A DNA stretch of 22,336 nucleotides from Thermomucor indicae-seudaticae (GCA_000787465.1 JSYX01000585.1:1-22336), one strand, 5' to 3'; numbered from the stretch's first letter, positions 10,944-20,769 are shown. Notes: generated from the letters alone by a model not told the origin. Numbers and translations: made by a program.

Positions 10944-11654
10944 GGCGATTCAAAAAAGAAGAGAACACAGAGAAAAGTCGCCTACGCTAACATTCAAATT
11001 ATGGAAAGACCATTAAAGAGAAGAAGAAAGCTGGGGTTGCTCGGGGTGTCGTTGAAATGGGGATTTTTTTGCCCTCGGGCTAGGCTGAGCTCCAATGTAA
11101 CCTGTTGCTTGTGTTCAAGTTCGCCCAAAGCTGTCCTTCCTCGACAGAACAATTTGACTTTATTTCAACAAAAGATATATACAGATAGTCAATAGCCTCA
11201 CATATCCAGTGTCTGATCTGACAGGGTCGTACTAGTTAGTGCTGGAGCCTCATTGTTGTCGGATTCCTTTTCGGTTACCCTACATTCTGTTGTTTTCCCT
11301 CTTCTTCGGTAAAGGATCTGTCTGCTTGTCGTACCGCTAGTTAATGTCTCATGAAATATTGAAATTATCAAGATCCTTTTCGTCGATGAATTCGACTAAA
11401 AGTAACCAAGCGATCCAACAGACATTTGTCGCTAGTTTGATGATTGATTCTGGTCCATATATACCAAGCATATGTTTCCACATCGATTAAGTGTTAATAG
11501 CCAGCAAGATGGCTCGATTCATCTGGGCGAACTTGACGAGAATCAGAACCGTGGCCATTAATGGCGACATGTCAGCTGTCCCATAAACAGAGCAGAAAAA
11601 TTGGCCGTTAATTGATGTGAGACGCGTTCGCCTGTTTATGCTCCTTTATGGCAT
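10944..11654. promoter_or_regulatory. Divergent region, phosphatase and C2HC finger genes
   Basis: About 710 bases lie between two divergent starts. No conserved coding frame was recognised; a plus-strand open frame across 10725-11195 is mostly the reverse image of the phosphatase exon. Part of 10945-11035 is purine-rich on the plus strand (CT-rich leader of the phosphatase). No clear TATA. Confidence 0.4.
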
Positions 11655-12171
11655 ATGGAAAAGCAAAAAGTTGAGTGGTATGTTTCACCTGCAAGCTTTT
11701 GCGGTCTTCCACTCAAGGACTTATTTTTTTATCTATACTATTAGGTGGAAACAGTGTCAGTACTGCGGTAAGCAGTTCACTACGCGCAAAGGGACTCGCC
11801 AGCATGAACGAGCAACTTGCCGTTTAAGCCCACAGCGAAACAATGAGAACTCACATTGTGGTTATTGTGGAAAACAGTTCACAGCACAGCGCAATGCCCG
11901 CACCCATGAACGAAACGCTTGCCGTTTGAACCCAGAGCGAGAAATCAATGACGACGGACGATGCCAGTACTGCGCAATGCTGTTCTCAATGCGCGCCAAT
12001 GCAGAGAAACATGAACAAGGAGTTTGCCATTGGAACCCACAGCTAAACACTGGCAACGTACAATGTTCGTACTGCGGAAAGCAGTATGCGAAGCCTGGGA
12101 ATGCTCGTCGTCATGAACTATACCACTGCCACTTGATCCCAATGCAACACGAGTGTGTTGGGATCATATAA
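11655..12171 (+). CDS. Small protein of four tandem C2HC zinc fingers
   Basis: Proposed exons 11655-11677 and 11745-12171, 149 aa. The intron has GTATGT and a T-rich acceptor ending ATTAG; the frame is also open through it, so an intronless form starting at 11617 is possible. The protein is almost only zinc fingers of pattern C-x2-C-x12-H-x4-C, starting at Cys12, 46, 81 and 115 (spacing 34, 35, 34). Examples are CQYCGKQFTTRKG and CGYCGKQFTAQRN, and each unit ends H-E-x3-C. The last zinc ligand is Cys rather than the His of classic C2H2 fingers. Linkers share R/W-L/N-x-P. Function is unknown; nucleic-acid binding is inferred. No nuclear signal, BED domain or transposase partner was seen. Confidence 0.7.
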
Positions 12172-12697
12172 GGCGAAAGCACTGATCTATATGTTACTTA
12201 CTGAAGAATCTGCCGATGTTGCAGCTTGCAACCATATGCGAACCCGAAAGGAGATCATATGTTTTCAACGTTTTCTTTCTGCAGACCTATCTCTTTTCAT
12301 CCCTGTATATATGCTTCTTAACTCTCTCCGTAAACAAGTGAACAACATGAATAGTCCCAGCCGAATTATATTTCCATTCATGAAAACTCTGCGTATTGGA
12401 CAAAGAACGGTGAGTGACAACGAATGCAGCATTTTACCACGACTTGATCGATCGCTAAAGCCGAGGACGACAGCTGGTGTTTGATACGGATCTGTACGGT
12501 CAAGGTCAGGCATCCTTAATTACAATGAAGCCAAAGGTGATGTTGTGCTGCTGTTCGTGTCAACTTTTGATGATCCAGACTCGCTTGCTATCAGGAGTTC
12601 CGATCAAGGATTTCCCTGTCAAGGTGCGTACGACTTCATCTTGAAAGAGTTTACTGCTCGTGAGATTTTCTGTGTGCTACATACTCCTGCTCAGTAA
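12155..12697 (+). pseudogene. Broken coding relic, unknown family
   Basis: A frame runs through 12155-12697 with one TGA at 12482-12484 and ends in TAA at 12695-12697. It overlaps the end of the finger gene. The part after about 12330 looks protein-like: MKTLRIGQRT, then after the stop NEAKGDVVLLFVSTFDDPDS followed by SSDQGFPCQGAYDFILKEF. In another frame about 12470-12525 reads RQLVFDTDLYGQGQASLIT, which suggests a frame change as well as the stop. A GTGAGT donor-like site sits at 12410, so part of this could be an intron of a real gene. I cannot join it into a whole protein and do not recognise a family. Confidence 0.35.
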
Positions 12698-12964
12698 GGA
12701 AACGGCTCATCAATGCTTTAGTATAGTAATGGCTAGTACAATAAATGCTGGTGAAGTCAAAGACATGTTCCATGCTTGCAAATCCGAGAGCTTGGGCTGC
12801 CAGAAGAACAAATTTATGATATGTTTTCTGTTTGCTAGATGAGAAAGCATGTGTCCAGGATAGACAGGCTGTTGGTATGTGGTGTAGTAGCACTTGTACT
12901 TCGTGTAAAGTGCGTTTACCTTTTAGTCTATGGTGTAATGACGTCTACATACGATATCTACAAA
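12698..12964. other. 3' intergenic stretch, nothing recognised
   Basis: This lies between the broken relic and the 3' end of the FIT-family gene on the other strand. Only short shadow frames are present, and no gene, repeat or RNA was seen. Confidence 0.4.
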
Positions 12965-13769
12965 TTACTCTTTAGAAGTGACTGATGGTACAGGTTTCAA
13001 TATACGAGGAAAGAGGCCAAGGTACTTAAAAGAAACAGTTGAGCCAATCCGTCCTTTTCTCTCCTGGTCACTGAGCTGTCGTGCTTACCAGTAGGGCCCA
13101 TCCAAAGATGCCAAAGAAACAGCCAGACACGAGTTCGTAATGGCCATGGAAATATACAGCCGTCATAGCAAGCATCCACCACCAGACACCCAAAAGACAA
13201 AGAACAATCAAGACAGGAGGCGATTTCCACGGTATCAGGTCTTTCTTCTCCTTCTTCTTCTCAACTTCTTCTCTTTCTGCTGGTCGCCACAGCTCCTCCC
13301 AGAGAAACAGGCTTGCGTGAATCAGCAGGAAGCAGTGACCAGATATATCATGACCTCCTGTCCACTGACCGCCCAGTTTGCGGCATGTTGCCTGCTGCAA
13401 TACGACTCCGTTCTCGAAGGCAGAGACACATTCGCCTCCGGTAGCGACAAACATGCGGTCAATCAGACTTGGTCCCAGCAGCCATTGCGTCATGACGAAC
13501 CAATAAAGCGTCATGAACAGGTACCGTATCCAATCATACAAGGGGCGTTGTGATCTCCGTCTTGCAACAAAGAACCAGTGGACAGAAAAAGCTACCGTCG
13601 TCCAGAACCAGCCGAGCTTGACAAAGTAGACATTCAAAAAGTTGCGTTTGTTGCTAAAGTAACTCGTCGATGGTGCCAATGGGCTCAGAAGGAAGAAGAC
13701 AAGGACCGTCAGCAAGTAAAAACAAACGGCTGCTCTTTGGTACGGTTGCAGCCACAATGTCTTGTTCAT
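12965..13769 (-). CDS. FIT (fat storage-inducing transmembrane) family protein
   Basis: Two minus-strand exons: 13769-13089 and 13024-12965; 246 aa. Six hydrophobic segments are visible. FIT signatures: FSNKRNFLNVYFVKLGW near the first loop, GGHDISGHCFLLIHASLFLW (His145), and VYFHGHYELVSGCFFGIFGW (His208). His145 and His208 correspond to the two His residues required in FIT2/Scs3 for acyl-CoA diphosphatase activity, by family knowledge. The product is an ER membrane enzyme that supports lipid-droplet budding. The first exon alone gives a 233-aa protein ending STTAQ; I prefer splicing at the GTAAGC donor (13088) to TTTTAAG (13025), which gives the tail YLGLFPRILKPVPSV. A charged EEVEKKKEKK loop lies between TM4 and TM5. 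Confidence 0.9.
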
Positions 13770-14294
13770 TGATGATCAACGAAGAAATGTGACGACGACG
13801 ACGACAAGTTTGTTCTCAAGAGAAACCATGGCTGCGACACGTGGCCTTGTCAGTGTGGGAGTTCGTCTCCAAAAGTTGGATTTTGGCGGTCAGCTTGCCC
13901 AATGGCCTGTTGCTGTGGCATCCTAAAGCAGAACATGGATTCCTGGTAACAAATTGCATAAAATGACATCATCGACGTCTTCTCGTCTTACACGGCTAGA
14001 TAGAGCCATCACATTAAGTGATGAGTTCCAGATAGTATCGTCCCATCGACGTATCTTTATGCAAGTTAATGACGACCTGCCTTTGTTTTGGAGATACCTG
14101 CTTGCTACAGGAAGCACAGCACAGGTAATGAAAAGGTTGCTGTAGTCTTTCGGCATGAAGAAAAGGTCTAAACAAGGCAAAATGAATCAAAGTTGACTGA
14201 GGTACCCGGATCTGGGTTTCACGAGTTAAAGCATTTTCCTCGTAAAGCATATGGATGTAAATAAGGAGGGACACTGTTCTTGAATGAAAAAGCC
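13770..14294. promoter_or_regulatory. Divergent region, FIT and chitosanase genes
   Basis: It holds a (GAC)5 microsatellite at 13791-13805. A 32-codon plus-strand ORF in good start context (13829-13927, MAATRGLVSVGVRLQKL...) and another open frame (about 13954-14145) with SHRRIFMQVNDDLPLFW are also present. The second ends near a donor-like CAG|GTAATG, but I found no partner exon. Neither is confident enough to call a gene. Confidence 0.3.
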
Positions 14295-14303
14295 TATATA
14301 AAA
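14295..14303 (+). promoter_or_regulatory. TATA box of the chitosanase gene
   Basis: TATATAAAA lies about 65 bases upstream of the ATG at 14367. It is followed by a CT-rich leader (CTTTCTTTTCCTTTCATTTC) and a CAACAATG start, a typical fungal core promoter for a strongly regulated secreted enzyme. Confidence 0.6.
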
Positions 14304-14366
14304 CGCTGGGAGTTTTCTAGCTGCTGACCTGGGCGCCCTTTCTTTTCCTTTCATTTCATTTCAACA

Positions 14367-15915
14367 ATGCGAATTTTATTGCCATTACTTGCGACGTTTC
14401 TCTCAGTCGTCGCTTTCGCTGAAATTGCATATGCGAAAGGACCGAATAAGTATTGCGAAGGACATTTCGAGCCCAACAAGAAACAATGCGCCAAGTTTCA
14501 GTTTGGTCAAGTGCGAGACGACCAGCGATGTAACAAGTCCAACGATAACAACAGCGACCAAAATGGCATCCAGTTGGCGAACTGCACAACGTTTGTGATA
14601 GTCTTTGCGAGCCAAAAGTCTATACGTGAAATCCTAATGAAACTGTAGGTTTTACCACATTTCTAACTTGCCGGATGAGACCATGGACGATCATGCATCG
14701 AAAATGGCTCAATTAATCACAAACGTGTACGTGTGTAATAGCAAAAACTGCCTTGATTTTGTGTCATGGACACCTTTTTTTGTGACAGGTTCGAAAATGG
14801 ATCGACCAAGATGGGTTACGCAGTAAGTCTCCTGTGTGATAACGAAATCCCCGCCTCTAATTAGCAGAATTTTCTAGGCTGTCCAAAAGCTCGGAGACTG
14901 TCGTGGATTTACATGGTAAATTAATCCTGTAGAATAATGAAAAGGGTGAGAGAAGGAAGGAAATACTGATTCCTGAACGCACGCTATAAAGCGGCTATAT
15001 TGGTTTCACAACGGGAACAAACGATGCCTATGCAGTGGTCTACCAATACACAAAGCGGAAACCCGACAATCCACTTAAAAAGTATCTGAAAGAACTCGAA
15101 CGACTAAGCCAATTACCCTTTGGCAGTCCTGGTCGTGACAATACTGCTCATCTGGAAGGCTTCGACACTGCTTGGAAGCAAGCGGCCTGCGAAGATGCTG
15201 AATTTGTGCAGACACAGTTGGATGTAGGAGATGCTATGTACCTGAAACCAGCCCTTAAGTACGCCGCCAGCGCTGGCGTCAAATCAAATCTCGGAAAAGC
15301 ACTGTTTTATGGTAGGGCATTATACAGCAACCACTGTAACTGACATACACTCAACATGCGGTTCAATTAATTAAACAGATACGATTGTGCAGCATGGATG
15401 GCAGGTAAAAAATCCCCTTTTTCACAGACCGTTTACTCTCTTTTCCCACCACGGCTAAATATTTTGTCGTACAGTACGTTGAACCAAAAATCAACCTTCC
15501 TCGGATTCTAGAACTGACGGGACCCAAGGACGCCAAAGAATGTGAAAAGGCATATTTGACACGATTCTTGACGACACGTCGTCAGTTAGTATGCTGCTAT
15601 CCGGGTGATGTCTGGTAAAAATTGCCCGTTTTGTCTTCAACCGTCCATATGAAATCAATCACACTGATCGAATATTCATTCTATCGTAGGAACGAATCAT
15701 CGGATCGTATGTCAGACCTTCAGAATCTTGTGGATGACTGGGAAAAGAACAAGGATCTAGAAAACCCGGTTCATCTTCAGATCTATGGCGCGACGATCAA
15801 GGGCACTGAAGACATGTCGTACGACAGCGATAAATGCAGCAAGCCACCAAGCACCAAAGCAACCGCCAAGGATCTACCTGTTCCAGATACTTGTCCAAAT
15901 CCACTGCTTTCGTGA
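14367..15915 (+). CDS. Secreted GH46-type chitosanase
   Basis: Multi-exon gene. Secure exons: 14789-14822, 14878-14915, 14992-15311, 15379-15404, 15475-15614, 15690-15915. A signal peptide is visible (MRILLPLLATFLSVVAFAEIAYA). The catalytic core reads VFENGSTKMGYA, then LGDCRGFTCGYIGFTTGTND: the Glu of FEN (codon 14793-14795) and the Asp of GDxRG (14896-14898) are the GH46 acid and base. DTIVQHGW and FLTTRR are further family-like pieces. The enzyme would hydrolyse beta-1,4 glucosamine links in chitosan, a main wall polymer in Mucorales, so wall remodelling or nutrient use outside the cell fits. Between about 14505 and 14788 the splicing is uncertain. One frame gives FGELHNVCDSLCEPK, another HISNLPDETMDDHASKMAQ, and their joining needs a short (44-base) intron and a second one ending at 14644-14646 or 14690. 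Confidence 0.85.
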
Positions 15916-16225
15916 TTTACTTTTGCAAAAGTCCGATTTGAATTTACCCGGTTCTTGCATACTTCATGTAACTAGGGAAACAGTACAATAAGGAGTTTCT
16001 TCCCTATCTACTAAAGAAAATAGTCTGTTATTTTCTGTGGATCGGATATTAGGAATGAGAGACATTCATCCGGATAAAGAAAATAGAGAAAAAAGTTTGT
16101 TCGGCGACGAACAAAGGATCGTCCAACCAGATGCGTAACTTTTACCCGATCTAAATAAGCGCTAAAAAAGGCGTGAAACCGTTTTTCCTCTGCTTTTCGT
16201 GGTTTTCTCTCGGAACGATCAGTCC
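15916..16225. promoter_or_regulatory. Spacer upstream of the aldo-keto reductase
   Basis: About 310 bases, AT-rich, with GAAAATAG/AAAGAAAATAG repeats near 16013-16023 and 16077-16087. There is no TATA consensus and no gene. A CT-rich leader precedes the ATG. Confidence 0.35.
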
Positions 16226-17723
16226 ATGGAGTACCGTTATCTCGGCAACTCGGGACTCAAGGTGAGCGTATTGTCTTTGGGATCTTGGATTACCTTTGGT
16301 GAGCTTTTTGCAACACGCGCGTTTCATTCGAGTGACAATTCTCATTCCTTTTCTTGTTGCAGGCGGTCAAATCACGCCAGGTAAAGAGACAAATACAATT
16401 CAGTGAGCAAACGGAATCAGTTTGCGTGTGTCTGGAAAAGAGAAAAGACGCGAATCGATCACCTTTTTAAAAAACAGAGCAGACGACCGAAATTGTCAGG
16501 ACAGCACTTGAACTCGGTATAAATCACTTTGACGTGGCGGAATCGCATGCCGGTTGGTTAGCAAACAAAGAGAGAGGGTGGCATGAAAGAAGACTGTCTT
16601 GCTTAATGTGAGGCCGTCAACTATGCAGGTGGACAGGCGGAAATCGATCTAGGCCTGGCATTGCGAAGTCAAAAGAACCTTAAACGGTCAGATTTTGTCT
16701 TGTCCACCAAGGTGTTCTGGGGCGGCAAAGGACCCAACGACCGAGGATTGTCGAGGAAACATGTGTTTGAAGGCATGGTGGCGTGTCTTCAGCGGCTTCA
16801 GTTAGACTATGTCGATATCGTATACGCACAACGACCAGGTATCCTAAGGGAACAACAAGCTTGTGATGGGAAGAAACTGAGATTGGAGACCGGCAGATCC
16901 GGATACGCCTATGGAGGAGATCGTGAGAGCGTTCAATTGGTGTATCGACAAGGGCATGGCCCTGTACTGGGCGACAAGCGAATGGCCCGCGTACTTGATC
17001 ATGGAAGCTCATGCAGTTGCCAACAGACTTCAACTCATTGCACCTATCACAGAGGTAAGTTGTCAAATCGGATCACGCTACATGGGCAATAGGACTTAGT
17101 TATTTCCAGTCACCTCAATACAATATGCTCAACCGTGAACGAGTCGAAAAGGAATATTTGCCTTTATACCAGAAATTCAAAATGGGTACTTGCACGTGGT
17201 CTCCATTGGCAACAGGTAAGATAATGTCAATGTGTATATCGAAGAACGAGATCCATAATGCATGACGATCGTGCTACTTAGGCCTTTTGACCGGAAAATA
17301 CAACGATGGGGTGATTCCGCCCAATTCACGTTTGGCTATTCAGGATCACCCGGTCATTAACCGATTACGAGCTGGGTTCTTTAGCGAAGAAGGTAGAAGA
17401 AAGGTGGAAAAGGTCAAAATGATATGTGTAAGTCTGCGAGATTTATGCTGGCGTGAAGAACGAGTGATATACTAAGAAGGGTGGGATAGCAAATTGCACA
17501 TCGGTTGGGAGTTACGCCTGCACAACTTGCTATTGCATGGTGTCTTCGTTGTCCCCACGTGACCTCAGTGATTATTGGCGCATCCACGCCAGAGCAAGCG
17601 AGAGAGAATATCCAGGCTCTAAAGATAAGGCATCTGCTGACGGATGATGTAATGGAGGAAATCGAAAAGGTAACAGAAATCGAAAGGGATGACAAAGTGG
17701 GCAGCAAGTCGCTTATGATGTAA
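16226..17723 (+). CDS. Kv-beta-like aldo-keto reductase
   Basis: Eight exons: 16226-16298, 16363-16380 (18 bases), 16478-16552, 16629-16838, 16897-17054, 17110-17215, 17282-17427, 17490-17723; 339 aa. Motifs match the Shaker beta-subunit branch: [23 protein letters not shown] with the AKR Lys, [51 protein letters not shown] and the NADPH-binding [12 protein letters not shown]. The product is a soluble NADPH-dependent oxidoreductase; in fungi this branch is mostly a stand-alone enzyme acting on aldehydes. Oddity: in the best splice model the catalytic-Tyr position reads [13 protein letters not shown], so His54 replaces Tyr, while the upstream intron ends with codons Asn-Tyr-Ala in frame. An alternative intron (16534-16612) would restore Tyr as [12 protein letters not shown]. 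The 18-base second exon supplies GQITP. Confidence 0.9.
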
Positions 17724-18126
17724 TGACAATATAGATATTGGGCAATAAGCCTGAACCAGTTTTCGACTTCCGTAAATCGTAAACACTCTCCCACTCGAAG
17801 CCTCACTCCCTGTCATTGTGACCAGCCAACAACCCCTTGATCCCGTTTGTTATTTTCCTCTACTACTAACCTTCCGCATAAGAAAGAAAAATTGGCGTAA
17901 AAAAGGGGGAAGAGTTTTTGCAGTACATCCTTGTCTTCAAGACAAGGGCAAATCAGTTATCACAGTACCTTTTTGTTTGGTTTTATTCCTTCATACATAT
18001 AAACAGAGACTACTTTCAGAAGAGCATATATAAGATATCAGGGGGGAATATGTGCAGGTAGACACAAGATATTATGCAGATGATGGCGAAAAAAGAGAAA
18101 CAACAAACAAACAGCCCATGAATCGA
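17724..18126. other. Convergent intergenic region
   Basis: About 400 bases between the 3' ends of the reductase and the APSES gene. A hairpin-capable palindrome sits at 17929-17947. CATATATAAG occurs at about 18025-18034. No gene seen. Confidence 0.4.
17929..17947. repeat. Perfect 9-bp inverted repeat
   Basis: CCTTGTCTT and AAGACAAGG flank a single C. It lies between two converging genes, so both 3' ends could be affected. It may be a protein-binding site or chance; there is no T-run, so it is not a bacterial-type terminator. Confidence 0.6.
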
Positions 18127-19339
18127 TTAGTTCTGATGGTGGTAGAAATAGTAAAAATCGTCAATCAGATCCTGATCAACATGATAAGCCATCATGGACA
18201 ATGGCGAAGAGGTGTGCTGAGGCGGCGAGAACGAGTTATACATGTAAGGAGCCATGACGTTGTTGCTGGAAGAAGACGAAGAAGAGGTAGCATCATGTGG
18301 TGGGAACATGGTTGCCTCGGGAGTCCCAGGAGCAGAGTCCGAGATGATGGACGAGTTGCCATAAGCGAGCGGGTTAATCTCCGTCTGGTCAGACAAGTGC
18401 AACCAATCGTTTTCGCGTGGATTTGGGCGCTGAAGGGTATGAATCGCCAAAGGTGGAGAAGTGGTGGGAGCAGAAGACGCGGATGTGTTGCTGTGGTTAT
18501 ACGAGTAACGCGAGGTATTGTTGTTGTGATTTTGTTGTGATGCGAGGTAGAATGATCCAAGTCGGGAGATCATGCTGGAATTATCATGATAATGTTGAGT
18601 AAAGTACGCTGTAGGATCATCTTCAAACAGTGGGTGAAGCACTTTGTCAATGTTGAATTGTGCGGCAAGTGCCTTGGCACGTGCAAATGTGATCCTAAAG
18701 GGCAGTTTGTGTTAGAGTGCGGTTTCTCTGCGGAAGGCAGGGGACGGGTGACCCTTACCAAACGCCCTTGAGATGCATGGCGCCAACTTTCACAACTACT
18801 CGGCCTTTCTCATTTTTCAGGATCCCATCCCTTTTGCCGCGGGAAATACCAGCAACATTGAGGAGTTTAGTACCGTTCACCATGTCATTATCTGAGGGTA
18901 GAAACGGCAGGTTAGAATCGCCACCAACCCAGCAACTTGACCAGCCAGAATCGAAATTTTTTGTTTCTTTTCTGGAAAAATTACCTTGTCGTCTAGCAAC
19001 ACAGATGCCGCGCGCATCGACCTGGTAACAAATAGTGTTTTGATCTTCCCAAATGGACGTGGTCAACCTCGGACGTGTCGGAACGGGAGGTGAGAAAGGT
19101 GCTACGTTGTTGCTGTAGTAGCCGCCAAAGTTGGATTGGGAACTGCCCATGTGAGCATAATGATCGTTCAGCGAAGCGTAATAATGACCATATGGCGCCG
19201 GAGTCGGCGACAGAGGAGGTTGCTGCTGAATTTGAGCGCTCGCATGCTTGACAGACATTGGATGATGCTGATAGTAATAACCGGCTGAAGGCCCGGGATT
19301 ATCCGAGGACGACAAATGCTGATGTGCGAAACCGAACAT
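18127..19339 (-). CDS. stuA: StuA-like APSES transcription factor
   Basis: Three minus-strand exons: 19339-18985, 18891-18759, 18694-18127; 351 aa. The N-terminus is rich in Gln, His, Tyr, Ser and Pro ([16 protein letters not shown]). The APSES DNA-binding domain spans about 90-196: [40 protein letters not shown], then [18 protein letters not shown] and MHLKGVW. The tail has Ser runs and Asn/His-rich stretches and ends YYFYHHQN. Family members (StuA, Asm1, Efg1, Sok2) are bHLH-like regulators of hyphal growth and sporulation under cAMP/PKA. Start at 19339 is chosen where composition becomes protein-like; the frame is open upstream to an ATG at 19585 with CT-tract-derived Phe/Ser/Leu. The first intron is 93 bases. 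Low-complexity tails make the function outside the domain hard to predict. Confidence 0.9.
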
Positions 19340-20245
19340 GTATGTTTCGAGTAGCGGATAAGCTTGTGGTAACCAGGAGCAGTGAAGTTTACTCGGAGTG
19401 AGTCGAGACAGACAGAAGAAGGGAAAAGGAAAAGAGGAGGTGAAGACTCCTTGAAGTGCGCGAAGAAAAAAGGAAAAGAAAGAGGAAGAAAGAAGAGTGG
19501 CAGGCGAGAGAGTTGGCCAAGCTTTGAAATACGACTTGTTACTGCTCAGGAAAAGCCCCTCAAAGACGAAAAAGGTAAAGGGCAAAGCTTGCAGACAGGG
19601 CAGAGAGAGATATATTTAATTGTAAACAACAATGCAAGAGCCGAAAGATAAGGCAACTGAAAGCTGAAAAGTTGGCAAAACAAAAAGAGGAGTCGGGAGC
19701 CAGGAACGGATCCAGTAAAGAAAGAAAAAAACTTTTTTTTTCGCGCGACCGTACCAAAAAGTTTTAATGAAAGAAGTACCAGACTAGGTTGGACGAATGG
19801 ACAATGATGACGGTTTGCCCAAAATGAATTGATCTCCTATGACTCCAACAATGGAAGTTACATCTTTTCTTTTATGACCGAACTCTAACCTTCATGGACA
19901 GGGGGTGATGATACTAACGTCTGGGGCGAAATCCCTAACTATTTCTCTTTCTTTTTTCCCTTTTCTTGTGGGCAGATTGGCTTAGCGGGTGGCACCCGTG
20001 TGCGTCATTTGCCAGAGGATCGGCAACGGATATAGGCATAAAAAAAGCAAGTGGGCGGAAATCACCGACGAGGCACAATTGCTTGGCCTTCATCGATTAG
20101 TATGATTCGTTGAGAATCAAAAGCCAGGTTAACGGTACCAAGTGCGTTGTCCGATGTTGCCCCATTTATTTGTTTCGCAATTTGTTTCCATGGTGACAGA
20201 TTGCCGCAACGATTTTTTTTCTTAATCGAAAGGTCATTTGTTGAT
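19340..20245. promoter_or_regulatory. Upstream region of the APSES gene with long CT tract
   Basis: From about 19380 to 19740 the plus strand is purine-rich, so the APSES sense strand is CT-rich, as in long fungal 5' leaders. CCCCT (a stress-element core) is at 19556-19560. TCGCGCGA (19741-19748) is a near match to the StuA response element (A/T)CGCG(T/A)N(A/C), but the base after CGCG does not fit. No gene was recognised in 19760-20245. Confidence 0.4.
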
Positions 20246-20769
20246 ATGGATCACAACTCAGACAACGAAGTCTCCCCTTCCTCCACCCTTTCTGCTAGCC
20301 TGCCGGTAAAAAGAGCAAATCTCGTGTTTTCTGATACCGGTGCCCTGCTGACGACGACAAGTAACCTCGAGTTTGATCATTCAATAACCTTGTTATTCGT
20401 AAGAAAGACGCTATATTGCTTCATTTTCTCTATGAGACCTTCTTGTTTCATGTCAAGAACCTTTTCTTTTTTCTCCAGTTACACTGCAGCTCTAACACAC
20501 AGAGGTGGTCTTTTTCGTTAGGAAAGAGAAACGGGCACCAATCATTCTTCTCAGTTAAAAAATTTTAAGGGTCATGCGCACCCATCTTTTTTCCTCCCCG
20601 TCGTTCTCATCAAGGACAATTCATTGTGCTGATCCAAGTTATCGGGGAGGCGCCTGCATTGGAATCGCCGCCACTTCCTGTTGGTTATGTTTCTGGTTTG
20701 GAAACGCACGGTCCGTCCGTCGATTTTTGTTTGGATCTTTTCAATTTTGCCTCACTTGGGAAAATGTAA
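20246..20769 (+). pseudogene. Exon-like broken gene, unknown product
   Basis: ATG at 20246 opens MDHNSDNEVSPSSTLSASLP and then a frame with NLVFSDTGALLTTTSNLEFD, ending at donor GTAAGA (20399). A T-rich acceptor at 20521 leads in phase to ERETGTNHSSQLKNFKGHAH and FFLPVVLIKD, where the frame hits TGA at 20630. From about 20615 another frame takes over (QFIVLIQVIGEAPALESPPL, then VGYVSGLETHGPSVDFCLDL) and ends with TAA at 20767-20769. No donor or acceptor joins the two, so a one-base frameshift, an assembly error or an unusual intron is needed. Exons look real, but the product is not recognised. Confidence 0.4.

Noticed and set aside
10725..11195. Long plus-strand ORF over the phosphatase start
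   Set aside because: It is the reverse image of the phosphatase first exon plus its leader; composition is not protein-like.
13068..13088. FIT protein ending at STTAQ without splicing
   Set aside because: A GTAAGC donor at 13088 and TTTTAAG acceptor give the tail YLGLFPRILKPVPSV, which fits the C-terminal end of the family better.
13829..14145. Small plus-strand ORFs upstream of the chitosanase
   Set aside because: Neither has a recognised motif or convincing splice partner; they lie in a divergent promoter region.
19741..19748. StuA response element upstream of the APSES gene
   Set aside because: TCGCGCGA differs from the consensus after CGCG, so autoregulation cannot be claimed.
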